The notes under the pieces were generated by a model, which was not told the DNA's origin, made no database searches, and saw nothing but the letters and a program-made list of their open reading frames with translations. A program made the position numbers and the translations under genes. Positions 1 to 6,164 of a stretch of 30,158 nucleotides of DNA are shown here, one piece after another. This DNA comes from Candidatus Naiadarchaeum limnaeum (GTDB lineage: Archaea > Undinarchaeota > Undinarchaeia > Undinarchaeales > Naiadarchaeaceae), in the NCBI GenBank assembly GCA_014189685.1, contig DVAB01000037.1:1-30158 (forward strand), read 5' to 3'. Position 1 is the first letter of the stretch; each line of letters starts with the position of its first letter.

Positions 1-382
1 TCTTTTCTAGAAGAACAGCATTTACACTTCCCTCTTGCCCAGGCCGGTTTGTAACTCTTGCTAACCCCAATTTTGTTTCTATTACTGCACCCTTTGTTAT
101 TGTATTTCTTCGCACAAAGTGCGGGTTTGCAGGGTTTTCTTTCACTTGAACAATTTCAGATTTTTGGAATTTTTTCTGTGAGGGAATAAAAACATTTGCT
201 TCTTTCACTCTAATCGCGCGCAGTTTTAAAGTTCCGCCCATTCCTTTTACAACTTTTACTTTTTTTTCTCCAGGCCGGATTTCAATCATCTCTGAGCCGA
301 GCTCAAAAAGTCTTTTGTGCCTTAAAGGCTTGTAAACTCCGCCTGTTTTTTTTCGCTTTGAGCGGCCGTGTGAGACTGACAT
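1..382 (-). CDS. rps8e: Ribosomal protein S8e (partial, C-terminus cut by window edge)
   Basis: Small-subunit ribosomal protein eS8, found in archaea and eukaryotes. The minus-strand frame starts with ATG at 380-382 and stays open for 127 codons to the left edge. Family signatures are visible: basic N-terminus HGRSKRKKTGG, the KVVKGMGG segment, ENPANPHFVRRNTITKGA and RVTNRPGQEGSVNAVL near the end. Archaeal S8e is about 125-130 residues, so only the last few residues and the stop are missing. The start is supported by a TATA box about 29 bp upstream. It is divergent from the extracellular protein gene at 472. Confidence 0.95.
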   Translation of the reverse strand, partial: MSVSHGRSKRKKTGGVYKPLRHKRLFELGSEMIEIRPGEKKVKVVKGMGGTLKLRAIRVKEANVFIPSQKKFQKSEIVQVKENPANPHFVRRNTITKGAVIETKLGLARVTNRPGQEGSVNAVLLEK

Positions 383-407
383 AGCATCGAATAATCAGAA
401 AAGTTGC

Positions 408-415
408 TTATATAC
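408..415 (-). promoter_or_regulatory. TATA box for rps8e
   Basis: On the minus strand this reads GTATATAA. It is centred about 29 bp before the rps8e ATG, which fits a leaderless or near-leaderless transcript. Confidence 0.7.
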
Positions 416-440
416 TTTGTCAAATTTACCAAAAAAACTA

Positions 441-448
441 TTTAAATA
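441..448 (+). promoter_or_regulatory. TATA box for the 472 gene
   Basis: TTTAAATA centred 27 bp before the ATG at 472, so transcription should begin at or within a few bases of the start codon. Confidence 0.7.
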
Positions 449-471
449 ACGTGCAACACGTCTAAAATATA

Positions 472-1671
472 ATGATGGAAGTTAAGAGATTGCCAGCAGA
501 GACTTTATATGCTATTTTAGGAGTTGTTATAATAGGCGGAATTATAGCAGGAGTTTTCTTTTTATCTTCTCAAAACATGTTTCAAAGCCCAACTGGTGCA
601 GTAGTGTTTGCTTGTACAACTCCTTATGCGCAAATTGATAGTAAATGCTGTTTAGATGAAAATAATAACAAAATTTGTGATAGTGAAGAAAGCAGGCAAG
701 ATAGCCGACAATTATTAAGTCTTCTTAGGGGCACAACACAAAATAAATCGAAGTCAGAGACAACGGACTCATTAAAAACTGAGCCCGAGAAAGAAACAGT
801 AATTAGTACTATTGATACCGCTCCGCCTGTTTTGACTTTTGTTAGCCCTACTCCAAGTAATCAGACGGTTTTAGCACAAGACTGGGTTTATGTAAATATT
901 AGTTCCAACGAGGACTTAAGTTCTGCAGAGCTTGAGTGGAATTTGACAAATTTTACAATGTTAGAAGGAGAAACTGCTAAAGAGTGGTATATCAACAAAA
1001 CAGGGCTTGCGAATAGAAACTATACTTATTATGTTTATGGAGACGATCAAGAAGGAAACATTGGAAAAACTGAACAACGGTTAGTGATAATTGATACAAC
1101 ATCAAGCATAGTTGTGAGCAACTTAAGCGATACTTTAAATGGCTCGAACTGGATTTTGTGGAACTGGACAAATCCGACAGGAATTACTATTGGCCATATT
1201 CAAATTTGGATTAATGGAACTTTTTATGCAAATGTTACAACTAATTATTATAATGCACCCAGCTTAACTTCGAATACAGGATATGAGATTCAGACAAAGG
1301 CAGTTGATAGTTCTGGGAATAAAGGAGCGTGGGTGAATGATACTGCTTGGACAAAAATTGCTCCTGTGCAGCCAAACACACTTCCAAAAATTTTTCTACT
1401 GGCGCCCATATACAACTCTTCAACAATAGATTTCACTCCAATGCACCAATTTTACTTTATTGACCCAGAAAATAGAACAATTCCATCTTGCACACTTTAC
1501 TATAATTCAACTTTAAAGGGAACGAAAACAAATCTCACAAATAATACATGGACACTGCTCGAGGCATCGCAAACCCAAAGCGGGATTTATGAATGGAATA
1601 TAGTCTGCTCTGATGGGGCTGCAAATAATGTCTCTGAATCGAGGAGAATTCTAATTAATGTAACAAGCTGA
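472..1671 (+). CDS. Membrane-anchored extracellular protein with Fn3/Ig-like domains
   Basis: Predicted surface protein of 399 residues. One hydrophobic segment (about 12-33) is followed by a PTGA motif (40-43) and a cysteine-bearing DENNNKICD stretch (62-70), an acidic loop resembling calcium-binding loops of archaeal secreted proteins. The rest looks like beta-sandwich repeats: a segment beginning APPVLTFVSPTPSN and ending near VVIDTT-type linkers, an Fn3-like stretch with WNWTNP, and a C-terminal Ig-like stretch. N-x-S/T sequons are very frequent, as expected for an N-glycosylated outer protein. The fold assignment is inferred from the pattern. The start is supported by the TATA spacing; a second ATG follows directly. 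Specific function is unknown; adhesion or cell-envelope structure is plausible. Confidence 0.7.
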   Translation: MMEVKRLPAETLYAILGVVIIGGIIAGVFFLSSQNMFQSPTGAVVFACTTPYAQIDSKCCLDENNNKICDSEESRQDSRQLLSLLRGTTQNKSKSETTDSLKTEPEKETVISTIDTAPPVLTFVSPTPSNQTVLAQDWVYVNISSNEDLSSAELEWNLTNFTMLEGETAKEWYINKTGLANRNYTYYVYGDDQEGNIGKTEQRLVIIDTTSSIVVSNLSDTLNGSNWILWNWTNPTGITIGHIQIWINGTFYANVTTNYYNAPSLTSNTGYEIQTKAVDSSGNKGAWVNDTAWTKIAPVQPNTLPKIFLLAPIYNSSTIDFTPMHQFYFIDPENRTIPSCTLYYNSTLKGTKTNLTNNTWTLLEASQTQSGIYEWNIVCSDGAANNVSESRRILINVTS

Positions 1672-1684
1672 TTACTGAAAAACA

Positions 1685-1692
1685 TTTAAATA
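1685..1692 (+). promoter_or_regulatory. TATA box for the 1718 gene
   Basis: TTTAAATA, centred 29 bp before ATG 1718. Predicted transcription start is near 1714, so ATG 1718 would be almost leaderless, while the in-frame ATG 1775 would have a leader of about 60 nt. Confidence 0.65.
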
Positions 1693-1717
1693 TCACAACA
1701 CATATTCGGATTGGGAG

Positions 1718-2962
1718 ATGGCGCGAAGCAGGATAAATAAATCAACTTCGCTTATTTCCTTGCTACGCTCAAAAATGGCAAAAAAAAGCAAATACGAGGG
1801 CACAAACATCTATGGAGTTTTAGGAGTTATTGTTGTAGTTGCAATTGTGGCTTTTGTTTTCTTTACAAGAACACCTTCTCAAGCTCCAACAGGGGCTATT
1901 ACTGCAGTAGATGAAACAACCCAAGAAGAAATTGAGGTGCAAGAGGCAACAACAGAAGCTCCAACTCCGGTTCAAACAACAACTGCCCCGACAACAGCAG
2001 CTACAACTACTCAACCCGCAACAACTAAACCAGATATCAGAACTTTTGAGGAGCAGCAAAAATATGGGAGCTGGTGTGTCCGCACAAAGTATAATGAGCT
2101 TACCGATCCGGTATTAGATAGTGACAGATTGTTCTGGATGGCCGCAGATCACTATGTTACAAACAAATACACTTTAGAGATTGAGAAAACTTTAGCAGGG
2201 AGCAATTTAGTTATGGCAACAGGTTTTTGGGTACCAATTTCTGAATTTGAATATCAATCCTATGAGATAAAAAATCTCAATATTGAAGGCCGCGTTAAAG
2301 GAAAAGATAGGGAATATAACATTCTAGGGAAATATTTGAAATCAGGAATAAAAATCGGAAGCGCACAGGAAGGCTGGGAGAGAAATGATGATCTCTATTT
2401 ACTATGGAATCTCAACGATGCAAAAGTTGGGGATGTTTTGCAATACAAAATTGATTATGATATTGGTTCAACGCATTACACAGTTTGCAAAGAAGAAAAT
2501 TTAACGGTCTCTGCTGACAGGCCAATGATGGAATTAAAAATTCTTAACCAAAATCCATTCAAAGGAGGGCCGCAGTGGTATAATACAGAATTTACACTTA
2601 GCGGAACAGACAACTCAGCTCCAAGCAGAAACATATTCAAGCAATCAGTTCCTGAGATTGGGGAAATAGGACCTTATGCACTTATTGTATACAAGAAAGA
2701 TTTCATCAAAAAATATGAGCCATATCTCTCTTATGAGGTTAAAGTTGAAGAAATCCCAGGAGCATGCTCAGATTCAAAAAATTGTAAATACAAACTTTCA
2801 TTTAGCACCGGAAGCAATCCAACAGAAACATGGGAGAATTTATGCAAAGGCGAAGCCTATTTAGTTTTCGGTGTTTATAGCTTTGAAACAGAGGAGGCTT
2901 CTGAGGTATTCTATAAATTAGACCCGAATTCAGACATTGCAGCATTCTGCACTGCAGGATAA
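1718..2962 (+). CDS. Membrane-anchored extracellular protein with Thr-rich linker
   Basis: Protein of 414 residues, family not recognised. The basic N-terminus (1-29) precedes a single membrane segment (about 31-50), a PTGA motif (57-60), and a Thr/Gln/Pro/Glu-rich linker (about 64-107) that probably spaces the domain from the membrane and may be glycosylated. The C-terminal part (about 115-414) is a soluble domain with scattered cysteines, including GSWC, HYTVC, PGACSDSKNC and AAFC, which could form disulfides outside the cell. The TM-plus-PTGA architecture matches the preceding gene. Two starts are possible: ATG 1718, nearly leaderless, or ATG 1775 (MAKKSKYEG), which would leave a 57-nt structured leader resembling the one before rps12. 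The reading frame is secure; the start is not. Confidence 0.7.
   Translation: MARSRINKSTSLISLLRSKMAKKSKYEGTNIYGVLGVIVVVAIVAFVFFTRTPSQAPTGAITAVDETTQEEIEVQEATTEAPTPVQTTTAPTTAATTTQPATTKPDIRTFEEQQKYGSWCVRTKYNELTDPVLDSDRLFWMAADHYVTNKYTLEIEKTLAGSNLVMATGFWVPISEFEYQSYEIKNLNIEGRVKGKDREYNILGKYLKSGIKIGSAQEGWERNDDLYLLWNLNDAKVGDVLQYKIDYDIGSTHYTVCKEENLTVSADRPMMELKILNQNPFKGGPQWYNTEFTLSGTDNSAPSRNIFKQSVPEIGEIGPYALIVYKKDFIKKYEPYLSYEVKVEEIPGACSDSKNCKYKLSFSTGSNPTETWENLCKGEAYLVFGVYSFETEEASEVFYKLDPNSDIAAFCTAG
1723..1759 (+). promoter_or_regulatory. Candidate leader hairpin followed by TTATTTCC
   Basis: GCGAAG (1723-1728) can pair with CTTCGC (1746-1751), followed directly by TTATTTCC (1752-1759) and then ATG 1775. 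The 13-mer TTCGCTTATTTCC recurs, with a similar GCGAA/TTCGC hairpin, before rps12. Function unknown; it may simply be coding sequence if ATG 1718 is used. Confidence 0.3.
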
Positions 2963-2969
2963 AAAACTA

Positions 2970-2977
2970 TTTATAAT
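2970..2977 (+). promoter_or_regulatory. TATA box for the LSm gene
   Basis: TTTATAAT, centred about 25 bp before ATG 2999 and predicting a leaderless mRNA. It lies just after the stop of the preceding gene. Confidence 0.65.
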
Positions 2978-2998
2978 CTGAATTCTCATTCTTCTGCA

Positions 2999-3232
2999 AT
3001 GACTAACACACGACCATTTGATTCTTTAAACGAGAGCATCGGAAGCACTGTAATTTTAAGATTAAAAGACGGCCAGGAAGTGCGCGGAACTTTGAAAGCA
3101 TTTGATGTTCACATGAACATCGTTCTTGAGGATGCTGAGGAAGTTACTGATAGCAATACAAAACGCTATGGAACTGTAATTGTGCGCGGGGATAACATAA
3201 TTTTTGTTTCTCCTGCGGGCAAAAGCAAGTAA
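2999..3232 (+). CDS. Archaeal LSm (Sm-like) RNA-binding protein
   Basis: Sm-like protein of 77 residues, which in archaea forms a ring that binds U-rich RNA. The Sm1 motif is clear (SIGSTVILRLKDGQEVRG to about residue 45, including FDVHMNIVLEDAEE), and so is the Sm2 motif (VIVRGDNIIFVSP, about 59-71). Length is typical. In many archaea LSm is directly followed by rpl37e in one operon. Here a reverse-strand membrane gene sits between them, and rpl37e has its own TATA box. Identification is secure. Confidence 0.93.
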   Translation: MTNTRPFDSLNESIGSTVILRLKDGQEVRGTLKAFDVHMNIVLEDAEEVTDSNTKRYGTVIVRGDNIIFVSPAGKSK

Positions 3233-3255
3233 AAATAATTTATGTTTTATAATAA

Positions 3256-3651
3256 CTATCTCTCTTTTGCAATCGCTCCCTTTTCCAATTTTTTATACCC
3301 AAACCATATGAGGACAATTAACGCGACGGCTAGCAGCAATATTCGAATGTATCTCTCTGCAGAAAAGAATGCCCAAGCAAATGAGTAAACCATAATAAGT
3401 ACTCCGCCTCCAAGAATTCCTGAACCTATGCCTTCGTATTTCTTCATAAAAATCCCAAGTGCAATCAGAAGAATGCCGATCACACCATTCGAAATAGACA
3501 AAAAGTTGCCGACGTTACCCATATACTCCCTATAAGGCTGATCATAATTTTGTTTGAACATTTCTGTGCTGATTAGATAAGTAGAATAAAGTACCAAGGC
3601 GGCTAGTATAATAGCAATTCCAATCGAAAGCGCAGTCTTCATTAAAGCCAT
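3256..3651 (-). CDS. Small membrane protein, four predicted TM segments
   Basis: Protein of 131 residues, not recognised. Hydrophobic segments lie at about 5-27, 52-69, 75-96 and 101-119, with a basic C-terminal tail (KKLEKGAIAKER) that suggests a cytoplasmic end. A short polar loop (about 29-48) joins the first two segments. It lies against the direction of its neighbours, between LSm and rpl37e, and has its own TATA box about 27 bp upstream. No catalytic or ligand motif is visible. Confidence 0.65.
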   Translation of the reverse strand: MALMKTALSIGIAIILAALVLYSTYLISTEMFKQNYDQPYREYMGNVGNFLSISNGVIGILLIALGIFMKKYEGIGSGILGGGVLIMVYSFAWAFFSAERYIRILLLAVALIVLIWFGYKKLEKGAIAKER

Positions 3652-3674
3652 ATTTAATTGATTGCAAAAATTCG

Positions 3675-3682
3675 TTTAAATA
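3675..3682 (-). promoter_or_regulatory. TATA box for the four-TM protein gene
   Basis: The minus strand reads TATTTAAA, centred 27 bp before the ATG ending at 3651. Confidence 0.65.
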
Positions 3683-3712
3683 CTTTTGGCACAGAAATCG
3701 AATTTGCTAAGA

Positions 3713-3720
3713 TTTAAATA
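3713..3720 (+). promoter_or_regulatory. TATA box for rpl37e
   Basis: TTTAAATA centred 29 bp before ATG 3746. Confidence 0.65.
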
Positions 3721-3745
3721 CAAATTAATTCATTAACCCAGAGCT

Positions 3746-3913
3746 ATGAGCAAGGGAACCCCTAGTTTTGGAAAGCACACAAAGCGCACGCATGTAAGAT
3801 GCAGGAGATGCGGCTATAGGAGTTTTCAGATCCACAAAAAAATTTGCGCACATTGCGGATTCGGGAGAAGCGCAAAATTGAGAAAATATAACTGGCAGAC
3901 TGAGGGGCGCTGA
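3746..3913 (+). CDS. rpl37e: Ribosomal protein L37e
   Basis: Large-subunit protein eL37, 55 residues. It opens with [16 protein letters not shown] and carries a CxxC...CxxC zinc ribbon: C19 and C22 in [12 protein letters not shown]34 and C37 in KICAHCGFG. The ending [10 protein letters not shown] is characteristic. Length is normal for archaeal L37e. It has its own TATA box. The gene is short, overlaps open frames on the other strand, and is easily missed. Confidence 0.95.
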   Translation: MSKGTPSFGKHTKRTHVRCRRCGYRSFQIHKKICAHCGFGRSAKLRKYNWQTEGR

Positions 3914-3931
3914 TTTTTTCAATTAAAATAC

Positions 3932-3939
3932 TTTAAATA
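3932..3939 (+). promoter_or_regulatory. TATA box deciding the start of the solenoid gene
   Basis: TTTAAATA centred near 3935. It is about 26 bp before GTG 3962 but only about 20 bp before GTG 3956. Other promoters in the window use 25-33 bp, so GTG 3962 is the better leaderless start. Confidence 0.55.
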
Positions 3940-3955
3940 TATTGCAGAACATAAT

Positions 3956-4969
3956 GTGTTTGTGGACCAGAATTCGATTAGGCAAATTTTCGAAAGACAT
4001 AAAATAGATACGGGATTTTTAGGCTGGCATTCGCAGTTTATGGAAAGTTATTCTAAACGCCTTGGGCACGACCCTTATAATTACAGTGCCTATGCTTTGA
4101 ACGCGCTGCCAGAATTATTCAAAATTGCACGCTCAGAAGATCAGCTGAAGAATTGCTACTCACTAGTAGAAGATTACATAGCAAGATTTGGTGAGCCTTA
4201 TGGCTATGTTGGAAAAATCCTTCCTACTTTAATACAAAAAACAACCACTGAGGAGCAACTGAGATTATGGGATACTGAGTTCAAAAATCTTGTACAGGAT
4301 TTTCAAGAGCGCGTTGGCAATGTTCAAACCTATGTTGAGAAATCTCTCCCTAGAGTGGTAAGAGCTGCAAGATTTCTTTGGCAGTTGCAGATGGTTAGAA
4401 TGATTGCGAGTAATCGCTTTTCATCTCATAACTTTTATGAAGAGGTTGAAGAAAGCATTCCAGCTATACTAAATAAGATAAATAGTGATGAATTGCTGAA
4501 GAGATTGGGGCAAGGTGTCGCGCCTTTTATAATTGATTACTCCGCAATATCTAACCCAAGAGAATTTGTTGAAAAAGCACTCACAAAATTACTGAAAAAT
4601 TTAAAGACAGAAGAAGAATTGGATTTAGCTTTTGGTTTTATAAGCGATTATAAGGAGCACATGAAACCAGATGATTATCACTATACTGCTTATGTTTTGA
4701 ATGCTTTGCCAGATTTATTCAGAAGTATTTTAATAGTTAAACAGTTGAGAGTTGCCAGAGAGCTTGTTTTAGATTACATGCAGCACTTTGGAGAGCCCTA
4801 TGATTATGTTTCAAAATTGCTTCCAACAATATTGAAAAAAGCGAAAACTGAAGAGGAAGTAAGGGCTTATGATGCGAAAGTAAAGCAGCATTTAAAATCC
4901 AGCGGCAGTTCTGGTGTGCGCGATTTAGTTAGCCTTGTTGAAAGGGCAAAAACGCTCAAGGAGTTATAA
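3956..4969 (+). CDS. Alpha-solenoid protein with repeats of about 40 residues
   Basis: Protein of 337 residues (335 if GTG 3962 is the start, which the TATA spacing favours). Family not recognised. Helical repeats recur every 39-41 residues, each marked by a leucine-proline-type core: positions 51, 89, 130, 169, 210, 251 and 289. The segment 36-105 is a clear homologue of 236-305, offset by exactly 200 residues: YNYSAYALNALPELF against YHYTAYVLNALPDLF, and FGEPYGYVGKILPTL against FGEPYDYVSKLLPTI. This implies duplication of a five-repeat block. No signal peptide or membrane segment is seen, so it is probably a cytoplasmic scaffold. The final residues (about 315-337) are polar and helical. GTG is the start in either case, because no in-frame ATG is nearby. 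Confidence 0.65.
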   Translation: MFVDQNSIRQIFERHKIDTGFLGWHSQFMESYSKRLGHDPYNYSAYALNALPELFKIARSEDQLKNCYSLVEDYIARFGEPYGYVGKILPTLIQKTTTEEQLRLWDTEFKNLVQDFQERVGNVQTYVEKSLPRVVRAARFLWQLQMVRMIASNRFSSHNFYEEVEESIPAILNKINSDELLKRLGQGVAPFIIDYSAISNPREFVEKALTKLLKNLKTEEELDLAFGFISDYKEHMKPDDYHYTAYVLNALPDLFRSILIVKQLRVARELVLDYMQHFGEPYDYVSKLLPTILKKAKTEEEVRAYDAKVKQHLKSSGSSGVRDLVSLVERAKTLKEL

Positions 4970-5007
4970 CTATTGTGGCACTCGCTATGCGATTCTGAAA
5001 AAATTAG

Positions 5008-5116
5008 CGGGCCCAAGGGGATTTTCGAGCTCTGCGAGAAAATGCTCGCGAGAGCATTTGAACCCCCGACCTACTGGTTAAGAGCCAGTCGCTCTACCAG
5101 CCTGAGCTATGGGCCC
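5008..5116 (-). tRNA. tRNA-Lys(CUU) with a 35-nt T-loop intron
   Basis: Minus-strand tRNA. Acceptor GGGCCCA pairs with TGGGCCC, discriminator G. The anticodon stem ACTGG/CCAGT encloses loop CTCTTAA, anticodon CUU. The T-stem GGGGG/CCCCT is interrupted in the T-loop by 35 nt. Removing these gives a 74-nt tRNA that differs from the tRNA-Lys(UUU) at 9719 at only two positions: the wobble base and one D-loop base. CCA is not encoded. It shares a bidirectional TATA element with the divergent gene at 5171. Confidence 0.92.
5022..5056 (-). other. Noncanonical tRNA intron, position 59/60
   Basis: Intron of 35 nt within the T-loop. A flanking AAAT direct repeat makes the exact ends uncertain by up to 4 nt. 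The boundary given rests on a relaxed BHB: loop UUCA opposite CGAA (three pairs plus A/C), 3-nt bulges AAU on both strands, and an inner helix GCUC/GAGC. It also contains the hairpin TGCTC-TCGC-GAGCA. Confidence 0.75.
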
Positions 5117-5140
5117 ACGACTCTAATTTTAAAGCAACTT

Positions 5141-5150
5141 TTATTTATAA
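5141..5150. promoter_or_regulatory. Bidirectional TATA element
   Basis: TTATTTATAA reads as TATA-like on both strands. Its centre is about 26 bp before ATG 5171 on the plus strand and about 29 bp before the 5' end of tRNA-Lys on the minus strand, so one element can serve both. Confidence 0.5.
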
Positions 5151-5170
5151 CCTAGCACGAAGAAGAATGG

Positions 5171-5554
5171 ATGGCAACACCAAACAAGAAACCAGCACTT
5201 CATGTTATAGCTCCTGAGGATGGGCTGGATTCTATATTAGAAGCTCTTGGGCGAGTGCAAAATGCACTAAAAAAAGACCACCTTCTGATACAACTAAGGA
5301 AGCTAAGCGAAAAAAGGTTTATTGAAGATATAGTTATTACAAAGCCTCTTGTCGGCAGCGGAGCTTTTTACTTGCATGATTTCCTTGAAAGGCACAAACA
5401 AGAGATAACGATACTTATTCCGCACACCTTTGAGTTTGTAATCTATGTTGAAGGTACAGACAAAAAAGTTGAAGAAGCTTATAAGGCAATAAAGGACAGG
5501 CTTGAGGAATTTAGAGGTGCGAGGGTTGAAGAAGTAAAAATACAAGTTGAATAA
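5171..5554 (+). CDS. Conserved-looking small soluble protein, unknown
   Basis: Protein of 127 residues, not recognised. It alternates predicted helices (about 17-34, 36-46, 69-75, 97-113) and strands (about 51-57, 78-83, 87-94, 118-125), so a small alpha/beta fold is likely. The C-terminal half (EITILIPHTFEFVIYVEG, then a helix and VEEVKIQVE) could be a ferredoxin-like or ACT-like unit; this is pattern-based and weak. It has no membrane segment and no catalytic motif. An out-of-frame ATG lies at 5167; ATG 5171 fits the TATA distance. Confidence 0.6.
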   Translation: MATPNKKPALHVIAPEDGLDSILEALGRVQNALKKDHLLIQLRKLSEKRFIEDIVITKPLVGSGAFYLHDFLERHKQEITILIPHTFEFVIYVEGTDKKVEEAYKAIKDRLEEFRGARVEEVKIQVE

Positions 5555-5564
5555 GTTTATTTAG
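5555..5564 (+). promoter_or_regulatory. TATA box for the 5589 gene
   Basis: GTTTATTTAG directly follows the stop codon of the preceding gene and is centred about 29 bp before ATG 5589. Confidence 0.5.
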
Positions 5565-5588
5565 TGGCTTATTTTATTACTCCCTGCA

Positions 5589-6053
5589 ATGACAGGCTTT
5601 GCCCAAATATTGTTTTTAATCGGAATAACAATCGGCGGCGGCTATTTAGGAATGTGGCTGCGCCGCTTTGAGATGAGCGGATTTGAATTGTGGTTTCCGA
5701 TTGGATTACTTGTGAGCTATGCGATAAATCCTTTGATTGGATTTATAGTCGCGTTTTCAATTTTAGTCATAACCTGGGCGCTGTTTCCTTATGGGTTGCA
5801 CCATCTTGCAATAACCGCGGCAAGTTTCGGAATTATGTTTTATATTGCAAAACTTTATTTTCCAGTTACAGCAGAAACTTTTTTTATGCAGGCGATGTAT
5901 GTTGCAATAATTTTCCAGATTGCTTCAAACATATTTTATGTTTTGACAAAATATCCCTGGATAAGAATTTTTAAATTTATAATTCTAAATCTTGCCCTGA
6001 GCTATTTGATTTTTTCAAGATTCGGGTGGCAGTTAGTTCAGTGGTTGAAGTGA
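5589..6053 (+). CDS. Multi-pass membrane protein, unknown
   Basis: Protein of 154 residues, not recognised. About five to six hydrophobic helices lie at roughly 4-24, 34-52, 51-68, 69-90, 98-120 and 126-144, with few charges apart from RRFEM (25-29), KYPWIR (121-126) and a terminal lysine. The glycine run IGGGYLGMWLRR in the first helix resembles tight helix-packing segments. No transporter signature is visible. It is followed by 111 nt without a gene, holding the promoter of the MgtE-type gene. Confidence 0.6.
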   Translation: MTGFAQILFLIGITIGGGYLGMWLRRFEMSGFELWFPIGLLVSYAINPLIGFIVAFSILVITWALFPYGLHHLAITAASFGIMFYIAKLYFPVTAETFFMQAMYVAIIFQIASNIFYVLTKYPWIRIFKFIILNLALSYLIFSRFGWQLVQWLK

Positions 6054-6083
6054 GGAATTCTGAAATATAGACATTATAGAGTA

Positions 6084-6117
6084 ATTATATATAATTCGCG
6101 CGAGCTATTATAAATTA
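6084..6117 (+). promoter_or_regulatory. Promoter region of the MgtE-type gene
   Basis: Two TATA-like stretches: AATTATATATAA (about 6084-6095) and TTATAAATT (about 6108-6116). Both predict a leader of roughly 28-50 nt, longer than most genes here. Confidence 0.45.
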
Positions 6118-6134
6118 AAAACAAAGAGGCACAG

Positions 6135-6151
6135 TTCGCATCAAAAGCGAA
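6135..6151 (+). promoter_or_regulatory. Small leader hairpin before the MgtE-type gene
   Basis: TTCGC (6135-6139) pairs with GCGAA (6147-6151) around a 7-nt loop, ending 13 nt before the ATG. It could be a translational control element. Mg2+ transporter genes elsewhere are often riboswitch-controlled, but this hairpin is far too small for a known magnesium riboswitch. Confidence 0.3.
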
Positions 6152-6164
6152 TGAAAAATTAAAA

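Noticed and set aside
4973-5155. Open frame across the tRNA-Lys(CUU) gene on the plus strand.
   Set aside because: It is an antisense reading of a tRNA and its intron.
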